A stretch of DNA of 64,000 bases. Origin: Microbispora hainanensis. GTDB lineage: Bacteria > Actinomycetota > Actinomycetes > Streptosporangiales > Streptosporangiaceae. The notes below the pieces were generated by a model that was given only the letters and a program-made list of their open reading frames with translations, did not search any database and was not told the DNA's origin. Each line of letters opens with the position of its first letter. The first letter of the stretch is position 1. This document shows, one piece after another, positions 17,034 through 23,817 of the stretch. The stretch is from NCBI RefSeq assembly GCF_006874475.1, contig NZ_VIRM01000046.1, positions 1 through 64,000 of the forward strand, in the 5' to 3' direction. Position numbers and translations under genes: made by a program.

Positions 17034-18433
17034 GGGTAGCAGTAGGAGTCGGAGGACGCGTCGCCGCCCTGCAGCCGGACCTGGTGCGGGCGCAGGCCGC
17101 GGAAGTCGTCGCCGTGCGGGAAGAACCGCTCGTCGAGCGCGAACGGCTCGGCGTCGATCTTCGCCATCCAGGCGCCCACGCCGTCCGGGTAGAACTGGTC
17201 GTCCCAGGCGCCGTACAGCGAGTTGGTGACGTAGACCCGGCGGCCGTCGCGGCTCACCTCGACCATCTGCGGGCCGCCCGAGAGCCGCTCGTCCGGCGCG
17301 GCCGGGTGCGCCTCCCGCCGCACGATGCCGCCGAGGCGGACCGAGCCGATCTCGACCGGCTTGAACGGGTCGGACACGTCATACTGCTTGAGCTCGCCGG
17401 TGCCCCAGCACGACACGTACAGGCGCTGGTCGTCCACAGACAGGTCGATGTCGGTCACCAGTGGCGGCACCGCGCCGAACGGCTTGAGCACGTCGGGCAG
17501 GTCGTCGGGCGAGGCCGGCTCGGCCGGGATCGTGATCACCTTCTGCGCCGCCCAGCGGGAGCCGTCCCCGTGCCCGACATCTCTGTGCCACAGCCACACG
17601 GAGGCCGACAGGTCCTCGACGCTGACGACGACCGAGGCGAAGCCGTACGTCTTGGTCGGGTCGTGGGCGGGGCGCAGCTCCAGCGTCATCTGGTGCTGGT
17701 CGCCGAGGTCCACCTCCTGGACGTGCTTGCGCTTGCGCAGGTCCCAGAAGTGGATCTTGTGGCCGTACTTGCGGCCGAGCAGCAGCTCGCCGACCACCCC
17801 GTCCTCGATCATGGACGGCGTGCCCCACTCGGAGGTGATCAGCACGTCGTGGTTGATGTGCCACCAGAAGTCGTACGCGAGGTACTGCGGGCCGCGATCG
17901 ACCTCCCAGCGGCCCAGCACCTCGAACGAGTTGTGGTCGAGGATCGCGATGCCGCCGGGCCCGTCGTCGCCGTAGCCGCCGAGCGCGCTGACGTACAGGC
18001 CCTCTGGGCCGCAGTGCACGGTGTGCGGACGGGAGTAGCCGGCCCGTTTGCCCAGTTCCTCGGCCTCGATGACCTTCACGAGCTCGGGGCTGACCCGGTC
18101 CTTGGTGTCGTAGACGTAGATCCGCGACGACCGCAGGCCTGGGACGATGAGGTAGCGCCGCTCGACGTGGGGGTGCGGGGCGTAGGGGCACAGCGCGCTG
18201 CTGCAGGCGTTCCAGCCGAAGTGGTGCAGCTCGTCCCCCGTGTACGGCAGGTCGGTCCAGCCCACCACGGTCCCGTACGACGGGGAGCCGGGATCGGTGT
18301 CGAGCACGGCGAGCGCGTCGGGCCGCTGGGCCGACCGGTCGAAGGCGGCCACGTAGGCCCGCTTCTCCGGCGGCGCCTCGGCGGCGTCCCGCGGCGAGGG
18401 ATAGAACGTGGGGTCAGGCTTCCACAACGTCAT
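17030..18433 (-). CDS. Selenium-binding protein 56 / methanethiol oxidase family
   Basis: 467 aa, full length for the SBP56 family. Relatives (human SELENBP1, bacterial MtoX) oxidise methanethiol to formaldehyde, sulfide and peroxide and use a metal. Family blocks are clear: LHHFGWNACSS (69-79), PHTVHCGPEGLYVSALGG (136-153), DFWWHINHDVLITSEWG, HQMTLELRPAHDP, and the carboxy end HQVRLQGGDASSDSYCYP. There is no signal peptide, so a cytoplasmic location is likely, whereas some bacterial MtoX proteins are periplasmic. The ATG start has a good fit to the family N-terminus (LWKPDPTFYPSP). It is followed by a coupled membrane protein gene. Confidence 0.9.
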   Translation of the reverse strand: MTLWKPDPTFYPSPRDAAEAPPEKRAYVAAFDRSAQRPDALAVLDTDPGSPSYGTVVGWTDLPYTGDELHHFGWNACSSALCPYAPHPHVERRYLIVPGLRSSRIYVYDTKDRVSPELVKVIEAEELGKRAGYSRPHTVHCGPEGLYVSALGGYGDDGPGGIAILDHNSFEVLGRWEVDRGPQYLAYDFWWHINHDVLITSEWGTPSMIEDGVVGELLLGRKYGHKIHFWDLRKRKHVQEVDLGDQHQMTLELRPAHDPTKTYGFASVVVSVEDLSASVWLWHRDVGHGDGSRWAAQKVITIPAEPASPDDLPDVLKPFGAVPPLVTDIDLSVDDQRLYVSCWGTGELKQYDVSDPFKPVEIGSVRLGGIVRREAHPAAPDERLSGGPQMVEVSRDGRRVYVTNSLYGAWDDQFYPDGVGAWMAKIDAEPFALDERFFPHGDDFRGLRPHQVRLQGGDASSDSYCYP

Positions 18434-18544
18434 GCATCCCAGGATTCTCCCGCGTTCTCTACCAAGTCAATAGGAATCTACTGACTGTGACCGGTGCCTG
18501 GATAGGGCTATAACAGGACATGCGATTTCGTGACGGGAGCGAGC

Positions 18545-19228
18545 ATGTTCTTCGGTATCACCAACATCTGGACCTACATCGCGGGAACGTTCCTGATCAT
18601 CCTGCTTCCGGGGCCCAACTCGCTCTTCGTGCTGTCCACCGCCGCGCAGCGCGGCGTGCGACAGGGCTACCGGGCGGCGGCCGGGGTCTTCGCCGGTGAC
18701 TCGGTCCTCATGTTCCTGTCGGCCGCGGGGGTCGCGTCGCTGCTGAAGTCGACGCCCGTCCTGTTCTCGATCGTGAAGTACTCGGGCGCGATCTATCTGG
18801 CGTGGATCGGCTTCGGCATGCTCCGCGGCGCCTGGCGCTCCCTGCGCGCCTCCCGCGACGGGGCCGCGGCCGCCCCGGTCGCGGAGACGGCCCAGGCCGC
18901 CGCGACAACCGAGCCGGCGCCGGTGCGCAGCCCCTTCCGCAAGGCGTTCACGATCAGCCTGCTCAACCCCAAGGCCATCTTGTTCTTCGTGGCGTTCTTC
19001 GTGCAGTTCGTGGACCCGTCGTACGGCGCGCCGGCGCTGTCGTTCCTGATCCTGGCGCTGATCGTGCAGATCTTCAGCGTGACCTACCTGAGCACGCTCA
19101 TCTTCGGCGGCACGTTCCTCGCGGCCCACTTCCGGCGCCGCCGCAAGCTGACCGCCGGGCTCACCTCGGGGGTCGGCGCGCTCTTCCTCGGCTTCGGCGC
19201 CAAGCTGGCCACCGCGACCCTGAGCTGA
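18545..19228 (+). CDS. LysE/RhtB family exporter (LeuE-like)
   Basis: Amino-acid or homoserine-type exporter, 227 aa with six hydrophobic segments. The family signature LLPGPNSLFVLSTAAQRGVRQGYRAA is at about 20-46 and the second-half NPKAILFFVAFFVQFVDP at about 141-158. The central loop is Ala/Thr-rich (about 103-128). ATG 18545 is chosen because GGGAG is five bases upstream. GTG 18530 would place the site inside the gene. The gene is divergent from the selenium-binding protein gene. The transported compound is unknown. Confidence 0.88.
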   Translation: MFFGITNIWTYIAGTFLIILLPGPNSLFVLSTAAQRGVRQGYRAAAGVFAGDSVLMFLSAAGVASLLKSTPVLFSIVKYSGAIYLAWIGFGMLRGAWRSLRASRDGAAAAPVAETAQAAATTEPAPVRSPFRKAFTISLLNPKAILFFVAFFVQFVDPSYGAPALSFLILALIVQIFSVTYLSTLIFGGTFLAAHFRRRRKLTAGLTSGVGALFLGFGAKLATATLS

Positions 19229-19245
19229 CACCCACCACAGGCCGC

Positions 19246-19349
19246 GCTCATTCGGTGGGCTCATCCGGCCGGCTCATCCGGCCGGCTCATCCGGCCGGCT
19301 CATCCGGCCGGCTCATCCGGCCGGCTCATCCGGCGGGCTCATCCGGCGG
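19246..19349. repeat. Eight tandem copies of a 13-bp unit between convergent genes
   Basis: GCTCATCCGGCCG and close variants, eight uninterrupted units from 19246 to 19349; a ninth partial copy overlaps the stop codon of the next gene. The five central units are identical. Unit junctions create CCGGCCGG palindromes. The array fills almost the whole gap between the convergent LysE and LLM genes and may act in transcription termination. Confidence 0.9.
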
Positions 19350-19351
19350 GC

Positions 19352-20197
19352 TCATTCGCCGCGCATGTCGGCGAGGGCGTTCTCGAAGGCGTCCATCGCC
19401 CGCTGGATCCGGTCCCACCCGGCCGACGGCAACCAGGGCATCACCCGGGCGACCCCGGCCTTCTCGCACCGCTCCAGCACGTCCGGGTCGGCCGGCACGG
19501 ACACCACGATGACCTCGACGTCCTTGCCCTCCTCCTCGGCCCGCCGGAACAGCTCGGGGATGCGCTCCAGGATTCCGGGGCCGTAGTTGGGCAGCCACGC
19601 GTCCCCATAACCGAGCACACGGTCGAAGACGCGCGGCCCGGCGCCGCCCACCAGGATCGGCGGGTAGGGCTTCTGCGCCGGTTTGGGCCACGACCAGATC
19701 GGATCGAAGGACACGAAGTCGCCGTGAAACTCGGCCTCGTCACGGGTCCAGATCTCCTGCATCGCCCGCACGCGCTCCCGCATGACGGCGAAGCGGCGGG
19801 CCGGGTCGACGCCGTGGTTGCGCAGCTCCTCACGCTGCCATCCGGCGCCGACGCCGAACTCGAACCGCCCGCCGGTCAGGTTGTCCACGCTCGCCACCGT
19901 CTTCGCCAGGCTGATGGGTTCGTGCTCGGGCACCAGGCAGATGGCCGTGCCCACGCGCAGCCGCGTCGTCGCCGCGCCCGCGGCCATGGAGGCGATGAAC
20001 GGGTCGTAGCTGTGCCAGTAGCGCGGAGGCAGCTCGCCTCCCTCCTGGTCCTTCGGCGTCTGGCCGGCGGGTGGCACCGGGATGTGCGTGTGCTCGGTGA
20101 ACAGCAGCGCCGTGTGGCCGCGCTGCTCGACGAGCCGGGCCAAGGAATCAGGACGAACCGCATAATCCGCTGCGAAGTAGCCGAAACCCGAGTCCAT
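19352..20197 (-). CDS. LLM-class F420-dependent oxidoreductase (TIGR03619-like)
   Basis: 281 aa luciferase-like monooxygenase-fold protein. Motifs are FTEHTHIPV (about 35-43), RVGTAICLVPEHEPISLAKTVASVD and the GVGAGWQREEL region typical of F420-using actinobacterial members. It probably oxidises or reduces a small molecule with F420 or FMN; the substrate cannot be inferred. ATG 20197 (MDSGFGYF) is the natural start of the family's first beta strand. The longer frame upstream has no conserved content. It is convergent with the LysE exporter gene. Confidence 0.85.
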   Translation of the reverse strand: MDSGFGYFAADYAVRPDSLARLVEQRGHTALLFTEHTHIPVPPAGQTPKDQEGGELPPRYWHSYDPFIASMAAGAATTRLRVGTAICLVPEHEPISLAKTVASVDNLTGGRFEFGVGAGWQREELRNHGVDPARRFAVMRERVRAMQEIWTRDEAEFHGDFVSFDPIWSWPKPAQKPYPPILVGGAGPRVFDRVLGYGDAWLPNYGPGILERIPELFRRAEEEGKDVEVIVVSVPADPDVLERCEKAGVARVMPWLPSAGWDRIQRAMDAFENALADMRGE

Positions 20198-20304
20198 GCC
20201 GTCAACGTAACCCGCGTTCCCTGTCCGCCGGGAAAAGCCCCCTGCACCCCCTGGTAATGCGCTGATCAGAGGTTCTCCATCGACCATGACGCCTACGGGA
20301 GGCA

Positions 20305-20375
20305 TACCGTACCGTTATGAAGCGCGGGGGCGGTCCGCCATTCGGCCCCCGCGGGCGTGACGGTCAGGTACGGTA
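20305..20375. promoter_or_regulatory. Nested inverted repeats in a divergent promoter region
   Basis: Outer arms TACCGTACC (20305-20313) / GGTACGGTA (20367-20375) and inner arms CGCGGGGGC (20323-20331) / GCCCCCGCG (20345-20353), all perfect 9-bp pairs. They lie between the divergent LLM and VC0807-type genes and could be a cruciform operator or a 5' leader structure. Confidence 0.45.
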
Positions 20376-20482
20376 AGCCACCGACGATGCCGCCCAACCC
20401 GGGAGTTTCCATCCGTTATGTCCGGGTAGGCGCGTTGCCCAACTACAGCGTCGGTCTCCCCCACCGGCCCGTTGGAGTCGCC

Positions 20483-21124
20483 ATGAACCACGCACCCTTC
20501 GCCCTGCCACGGCTCACCGCGCTGATCAAGCAGGCGGTGCCCAGGCTCCTCGAAGGCGTGGTGGCTCCCCTCGTGGTCTTCTACGCGGCCCTCGCGGTGC
20601 TCGGCCTGCGCGGCGCGCTGATGGCCGCGGTGTCGTGGGTCTACCTGGGCGTCCTGTGGCGGCTCGTCCGGCGTCAGCCCGTGCCGGGGACGATGATCAT
20701 GGCGACGATCGCGATCACCTTCCGCACCGTGATCGGGTTGTGGACCGGCAGTCCCGTCCTCTACTTCATCCAGCCGGAGCTCGGCACGATCTGCATCAGC
20801 ATGGTGCTGCTGGCGTCGGTGCGGATGCGCCGCCCGCTGGTCCAGCGGCTCACGCTCGACTACATCCACCTGCCGTCGTTCGTGCTGCGGCACGAGCGCG
20901 TCCGCACCTTCTTCGCCCGGATCACCCTGCTGTGGGCGTTCGTCCTCCTGGCCAACTCGGCCATGAGCATCTGGCTGCTGCTGCACGAGTCGATCGGCGA
21001 CTACCTGATCATCCGCACCGCCGCCGTGGCCGTCGTCACCGGCCTGGCGTTCGCGGCGTCCGTCTGGGCGTTCCGCCGGGTCCTGGGGCGGCTGCACACC
21101 GAGGCCCCGGCGGTCACCCGTTAG
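20483..21124 (+). CDS. VC0807-family integral membrane protein
   Basis: 213 aa with about six hydrophobic segments. The pattern FRTVIGLWTGSPVLYFIQPELGTI (about 82-105) matches the uncharacterised VC0807 family found in many bacteria. ATG 20483 follows GGAG with seven bases spacing. Upstream in-frame codons lack family character. The function is unknown. Downstream, an SDR gene starts on the same strand after 87 bases. Confidence 0.75.
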   Translation: MNHAPFALPRLTALIKQAVPRLLEGVVAPLVVFYAALAVLGLRGALMAAVSWVYLGVLWRLVRRQPVPGTMIMATIAITFRTVIGLWTGSPVLYFIQPELGTICISMVLLASVRMRRPLVQRLTLDYIHLPSFVLRHERVRTFFARITLLWAFVLLANSAMSIWLLLHESIGDYLIIRTAAVAVVTGLAFAASVWAFRRVLGRLHTEAPAVTR

Positions 21125-21211
21125 TCCTCCCGCCTGTGCCTGCGCACCGCCCCGTCGCCGCGCGGGTGCCAGGCGCCGGACGCCACGCGACCTGTGATAG
21201 GGACGCATGTC

Positions 21212-21937
21212 ATGGGTAACGCACTGGTCACCGGCGCCTCACGAGGTCTGGGCGCCGTCATCGCCGAACGACTCGCCGCGGACGGCTGGCATGTCGCCGT
21301 CAACTACGCCAACGACACGGCCGGGGCCTCCGCCGTCGTCGACCGCATCGCCGCCGGCGGCGGCTCGGCCGTCCTGGCCAGGTTCGACGTCACCGACGAG
21401 GAGTCCGTACGGGAGGGCGTGGCCGCGATCGGGCCTGTCGACGTGGTCGTCAACAACGCCACCGGCCCTCAGCCGCTGGTGCCGGTGGAGAAGCAGACCT
21501 GGGAGGACCACCTCGGCCAGCTCCGCTTCTTCGTCAAGGCCCCGCTGCTGATCCTGCAGGCCGTGCTGCCCGGCATGCGCGAGGCCGGCTCCGGCCGGAT
21601 CGTCAACGTGGGCAGCGAGGTCACCGACCTCGGCAACCCGGAGTTCGGGCACTACGTCGCCGCCAAGGCCGCGATGCACGGGCTCACCCGGTCGTGGGCC
21701 CGGGAGCTGGGGCCGTACGGGATCACGGTGAACACCGTCGAGCCCGGCTGGATCCCGGTGGAGCGGCACGCGGACGTCCCCCCGGAGGACTACACCGGCT
21801 ATCTGAGCGACGTCCCGCTGGGGCACATGGGCGTGCCGATGGACGTGGCCGAGGCGGTGGCGTTCCTCGCCTCCCCCGGCGCCCGGTTCGTCACCGGCCA
21901 GCGGCTCGCCGTCAACGGCGGCAAGACGATGAGCTGA
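21212..21937 (+). CDS. SDR family oxidoreductase (FabG-like)
   Basis: 241 aa classical short-chain dehydrogenase. The cofactor motif TGASRGLG (7-14), NNAT (81-84) and catalytic Ser135, Tyr148 and Lys152 (YVAAK) are all present. It ends with VTGQRLAVNGG. It is annotated as a 3-oxoacyl-ACP reductase type, but the real substrate is unknown. ATG 21212 is chosen; the upstream GTG/ATG codons add six residues before the first strand. It precedes the phosphotriesterase-like gene by 71 bases, with a palindrome between them. Confidence 0.88.
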   Translation: MGNALVTGASRGLGAVIAERLAADGWHVAVNYANDTAGASAVVDRIAAGGGSAVLARFDVTDEESVREGVAAIGPVDVVVNNATGPQPLVPVEKQTWEDHLGQLRFFVKAPLLILQAVLPGMREAGSGRIVNVGSEVTDLGNPEFGHYVAAKAAMHGLTRSWARELGPYGITVNTVEPGWIPVERHADVPPEDYTGYLSDVPLGHMGVPMDVAEAVAFLASPGARFVTGQRLAVNGGKTMS

Positions 21938-21956
21938 TTCCGCCGGTCGAACTAAA

Positions 21957-21970
21957 GAATCATGTGATTC
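21957..21970. promoter_or_regulatory. Palindrome upstream of the phosphotriesterase-like gene
   Basis: GAATCA-TG-TGATTC, 6-bp perfect arms in an AT-rich pocket, 39 bases before the start at 22009. It resembles a MarR- or GntR-type operator; no regulator gene is adjacent. Confidence 0.4.
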
Positions 21971-22008
21971 GCGAGCTGTTTCGGCGAAAAATCGGTTAAT
22001 GTCCGTTC

Positions 22009-22881
22009 ATGTCCGGCGCATATTTTCCCCGTATCCAGACCGTCACGGGCGCCGTCCCCGTCGCCGAGATCGACGGGCCGGTGCTGCCGTACGAGCACCT
22101 GCGCACCGACACCCGCTGGGGGATCGGCGTGGACTCCGATCCCCATCGGTGGCTGGACGAGGAGCGATATGTGCTGGCCGAGGTCAAGAACCTCGGCAGG
22201 GAGCAGGCGCTGGGCCTGATCGTGGAGCACAGCTGCATCGGCATGGCCCGCGACCCCGCCGCGCTCGCCCGGATCTCGATGGCCTCGCGGGTCCCGATCG
22301 TGGCCGCCACGGGGTTCGCCGCGCAGCCGTTCGCGGGTGAGGCCATCACGCGGTATGGCGTGGAGGACCTGACCGCCGACCTGCTGCACGAGATCGGCGC
22401 CGGGCTCGACGGGACGGGCGCACGACCGGGCGTCATCGTCGCCGACGCGTGGGACGAGACGCCCGCCCCGGCCGAGGAGCGGGCCGTCACCGCCGCCGCC
22501 CGCGCCTCCCTGCGCACCGACCTCCCCGTGGCGACGGGCGGCCTAGAACTGCTGGAGCTCCTGCTGTCGCAGAACGTCCCCGCCCGGCGCCTGGCCGCCC
22601 GCTCCGGCGACCCGCTGGTCCAGCGCAAGATCGCCGAGACCGGGGCGTACGTGAGCGTGGACGACGCCGAGGACGTCCTCACCCTCCTCGATGGCGGGCA
22701 CGCCGAGCGCGTACTGCTCAGCAGCGGCGTACGCCTGCGGGAGCACCTGTCCGGCTACGGCGGGCAGGGCTACGGCCGGCTGTTCTCCACGGTCCTCCCG
22801 GCCCTGCGAGAGGTCGGCGTGGACGACGACACGCTGCGTCTCATCACCCACGAGAATCCGCTCCGCTGGCTCACCGCCTGA
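22009..22881 (+). CDS. Phosphotriesterase-family protein lacking metal ligands
   Basis: 290 aa. The scaffold is that of the PTE/amidohydrolase superfamily: opening GPVLPYEHL, VPIVAATGF, the AAARASLRTDLPV helix-strand and the ending SGYGGQGYGRL...ITHENPLRWLT. The normal ligands are replaced. The first HxH reads Tyr28-Glu-His30, the bridging Lys region reads GVIVADAWD (141-149), the His after the strand reads VATGG (174-178), the GH strand reads AARSG (196-200), and the last Asp position reads SSGVR. All this suggests a non-catalytic or repurposed relative. The open frame is intact with normal codon use, so it is not simply decaying. Confidence 0.75.
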   Translation: MSGAYFPRIQTVTGAVPVAEIDGPVLPYEHLRTDTRWGIGVDSDPHRWLDEERYVLAEVKNLGREQALGLIVEHSCIGMARDPAALARISMASRVPIVAATGFAAQPFAGEAITRYGVEDLTADLLHEIGAGLDGTGARPGVIVADAWDETPAPAEERAVTAAARASLRTDLPVATGGLELLELLLSQNVPARRLAARSGDPLVQRKIAETGAYVSVDDAEDVLTLLDGGHAERVLLSSGVRLREHLSGYGGQGYGRLFSTVLPALREVGVDDDTLRLITHENPLRWLTA

Positions 22882-22924
22882 CGCGGCGCGCGGATCGGCA
22901 GCGCGAGCGCACGGAACGGGCGCC

Positions 22925-23097
22925 GGGACTGCCCAGCGGGCGGCCCCGTGGTGTCTGCGCGAGGCATCTCGCCCGTACCTCATCCGACATCCACCCTGTG
23001 TCCACGGGCCCCGGGTTGACGACGTCGGCGCTGACGCCGAGATGGGCGAGTTCATGCGCGGCCGCCAGCGTGATCCGGTCCAGCGCGAGCTCACGCA
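22925..23097 (-). pseudogene. Fragment of an SDR gene
   Basis: One minus-strand frame reads LVRELALDRITLAAAHELA... and VVNPGPVDTGWMSDEVRA, ending near TPRGRPLGSPG. This is unmistakable as the section of a short-chain dehydrogenase after the catalytic Tyr/Lys. The homology begins exactly at the VapC stop codon (23098-23100) and ends without the final SDR strand and substrate loop. The NAD-binding half and the catalytic residues are absent. It is a gene remnant, most simply left by insertion or rearrangement involving the toxin-antitoxin pair. Confidence 0.65.
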
Positions 23098-23490
23098 CTA
23101 GATCTTGACGATCTCGACGTCGCCGCCGCAGAGTGGCGTGAGATCCGCGGGGTCGGAGGTCAGGACCGTGACCGGACGGGCCGCGACGCGCGCGATCGCG
23201 GCCAGGACGGCGTCGATCGCGTACCTGTGACCGCGAAGGCGATGGGCACGCAGCAGCGCCGCCGCCTCGGCTCCCAGTCCCCGGGTGACGTCGAGGACGT
23301 CGATGCGCGACAGAACCCATCGGACCCGTGCCGGATGCACCCGTTCATCGTCGGCCTCGAGCGTGGTCATCACTGTGGTCACGACACGTACGCCCTCCTC
23401 CTCCGCGGCCGCGAGAAGGGCCAGCACGCTGCGGTCCTTGCGGTAGAGCCGTGACAGGCCCTCACTGTCCAGGACGAGCGTGCCCGGCAT
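23098..23490 (-). CDS. VapC-like PIN-domain toxin
   Basis: 130 aa PIN-domain protein, the ribonuclease toxin of a type II module. The acidic metal-binding residues are recognisable: Asp8 (VLDSEG), Glu45 (TTLEAD), Asp93 (YAIDAVLAA) and Asp113 (TSDPADL). Members cleave tRNA or rRNA. ATG 23490 overlaps the antitoxin stop by one base (TGATG). The stop codon abuts an SDR fragment. Confidence 0.85.
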   Translation of the reverse strand: MPGTLVLDSEGLSRLYRKDRSVLALLAAAEEEGVRVVTTVMTTLEADDERVHPARVRWVLSRIDVLDVTRGLGAEAAALLRAHRLRGHRYAIDAVLAAIARVAARPVTVLTSDPADLTPLCGGDVEIVKI

Positions 23491-23750
23491 CAGGCGGCCG
23501 CCCCGCCCTTGTCCCTGTGGTCGTGACGCAGGAGGGCACGCGCCGCGTCGATCTCCTCGCGCGTCAGCGGATCGTTGTCGGTCTCGAAGTCGGCCACGAT
23601 CTCGCGAAGCTTGTCCATGGCAACCCGATGCTCCAGGGCTTCGGCGACATAGGCGGAGAACCCACCCGGTCCGACCTGGGCACGGATCGCCTCGGCAAGC
23701 TCCTCAGGCAGGCTCACGGAGTACTTCTTACTACCGCTCATACGATGCAT
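23490..23750 (-). CDS. Ribbon-helix-helix antitoxin partner of the PIN toxin
   Basis: 86 aa. The N-terminal RHH DNA-binding motif KKYSVSLPEELAEAIRAQVG (about 8-27), followed by GGFSAYVAEALEHR, dimerises and would bind the operator. The acidic C-terminal tail (DFETDNDPLTREE...) would wrap the toxin. ATG 23750 is chosen because AGAGG lies four bases upstream. ATG 23741 is possible. It is the first gene of a two-gene operon with the PIN toxin. Confidence 0.82.
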   Translation of the reverse strand: MHRMSGSKKYSVSLPEELAEAIRAQVGPGGFSAYVAEALEHRVAMDKLREIVADFETDNDPLTREEIDAARALLRHDHRDKGGAAA

Positions 23751-23751
23751 G

Positions 23752-23764
23752 CTACCTCTGGTAG
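23752..23764 (-). promoter_or_regulatory. Operator candidate of the toxin-antitoxin operon
   Basis: CTACC-TCT-GGTAG inverted repeat immediately upstream of the antitoxin start, overlapping its ribosome binding site. A further CTACC lies at 23730-23734. The position suits autorepression by the RHH antitoxin, possibly blocking both transcription and translation start. Confidence 0.5.
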
Positions 23765-23817
23765 TAGAACCCCGCCGCTCATCGAGCTGACACACTGCCT
23801 GCCACCTGCAGATGACC

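Noticed and set aside
19246-19349. Possible CRISPR array or attachment site
   Set aside because: 13-bp contiguous units, no spacers, no integrase or tRNA nearby.
20300-20480. Cyclic-di-AMP (ydaO-type) riboswitch before the VC0807-family gene
   Set aside because: Structure is rich in stems but I could not match the conserved core bases or the pairing order; left as an unspecified regulatory structure.
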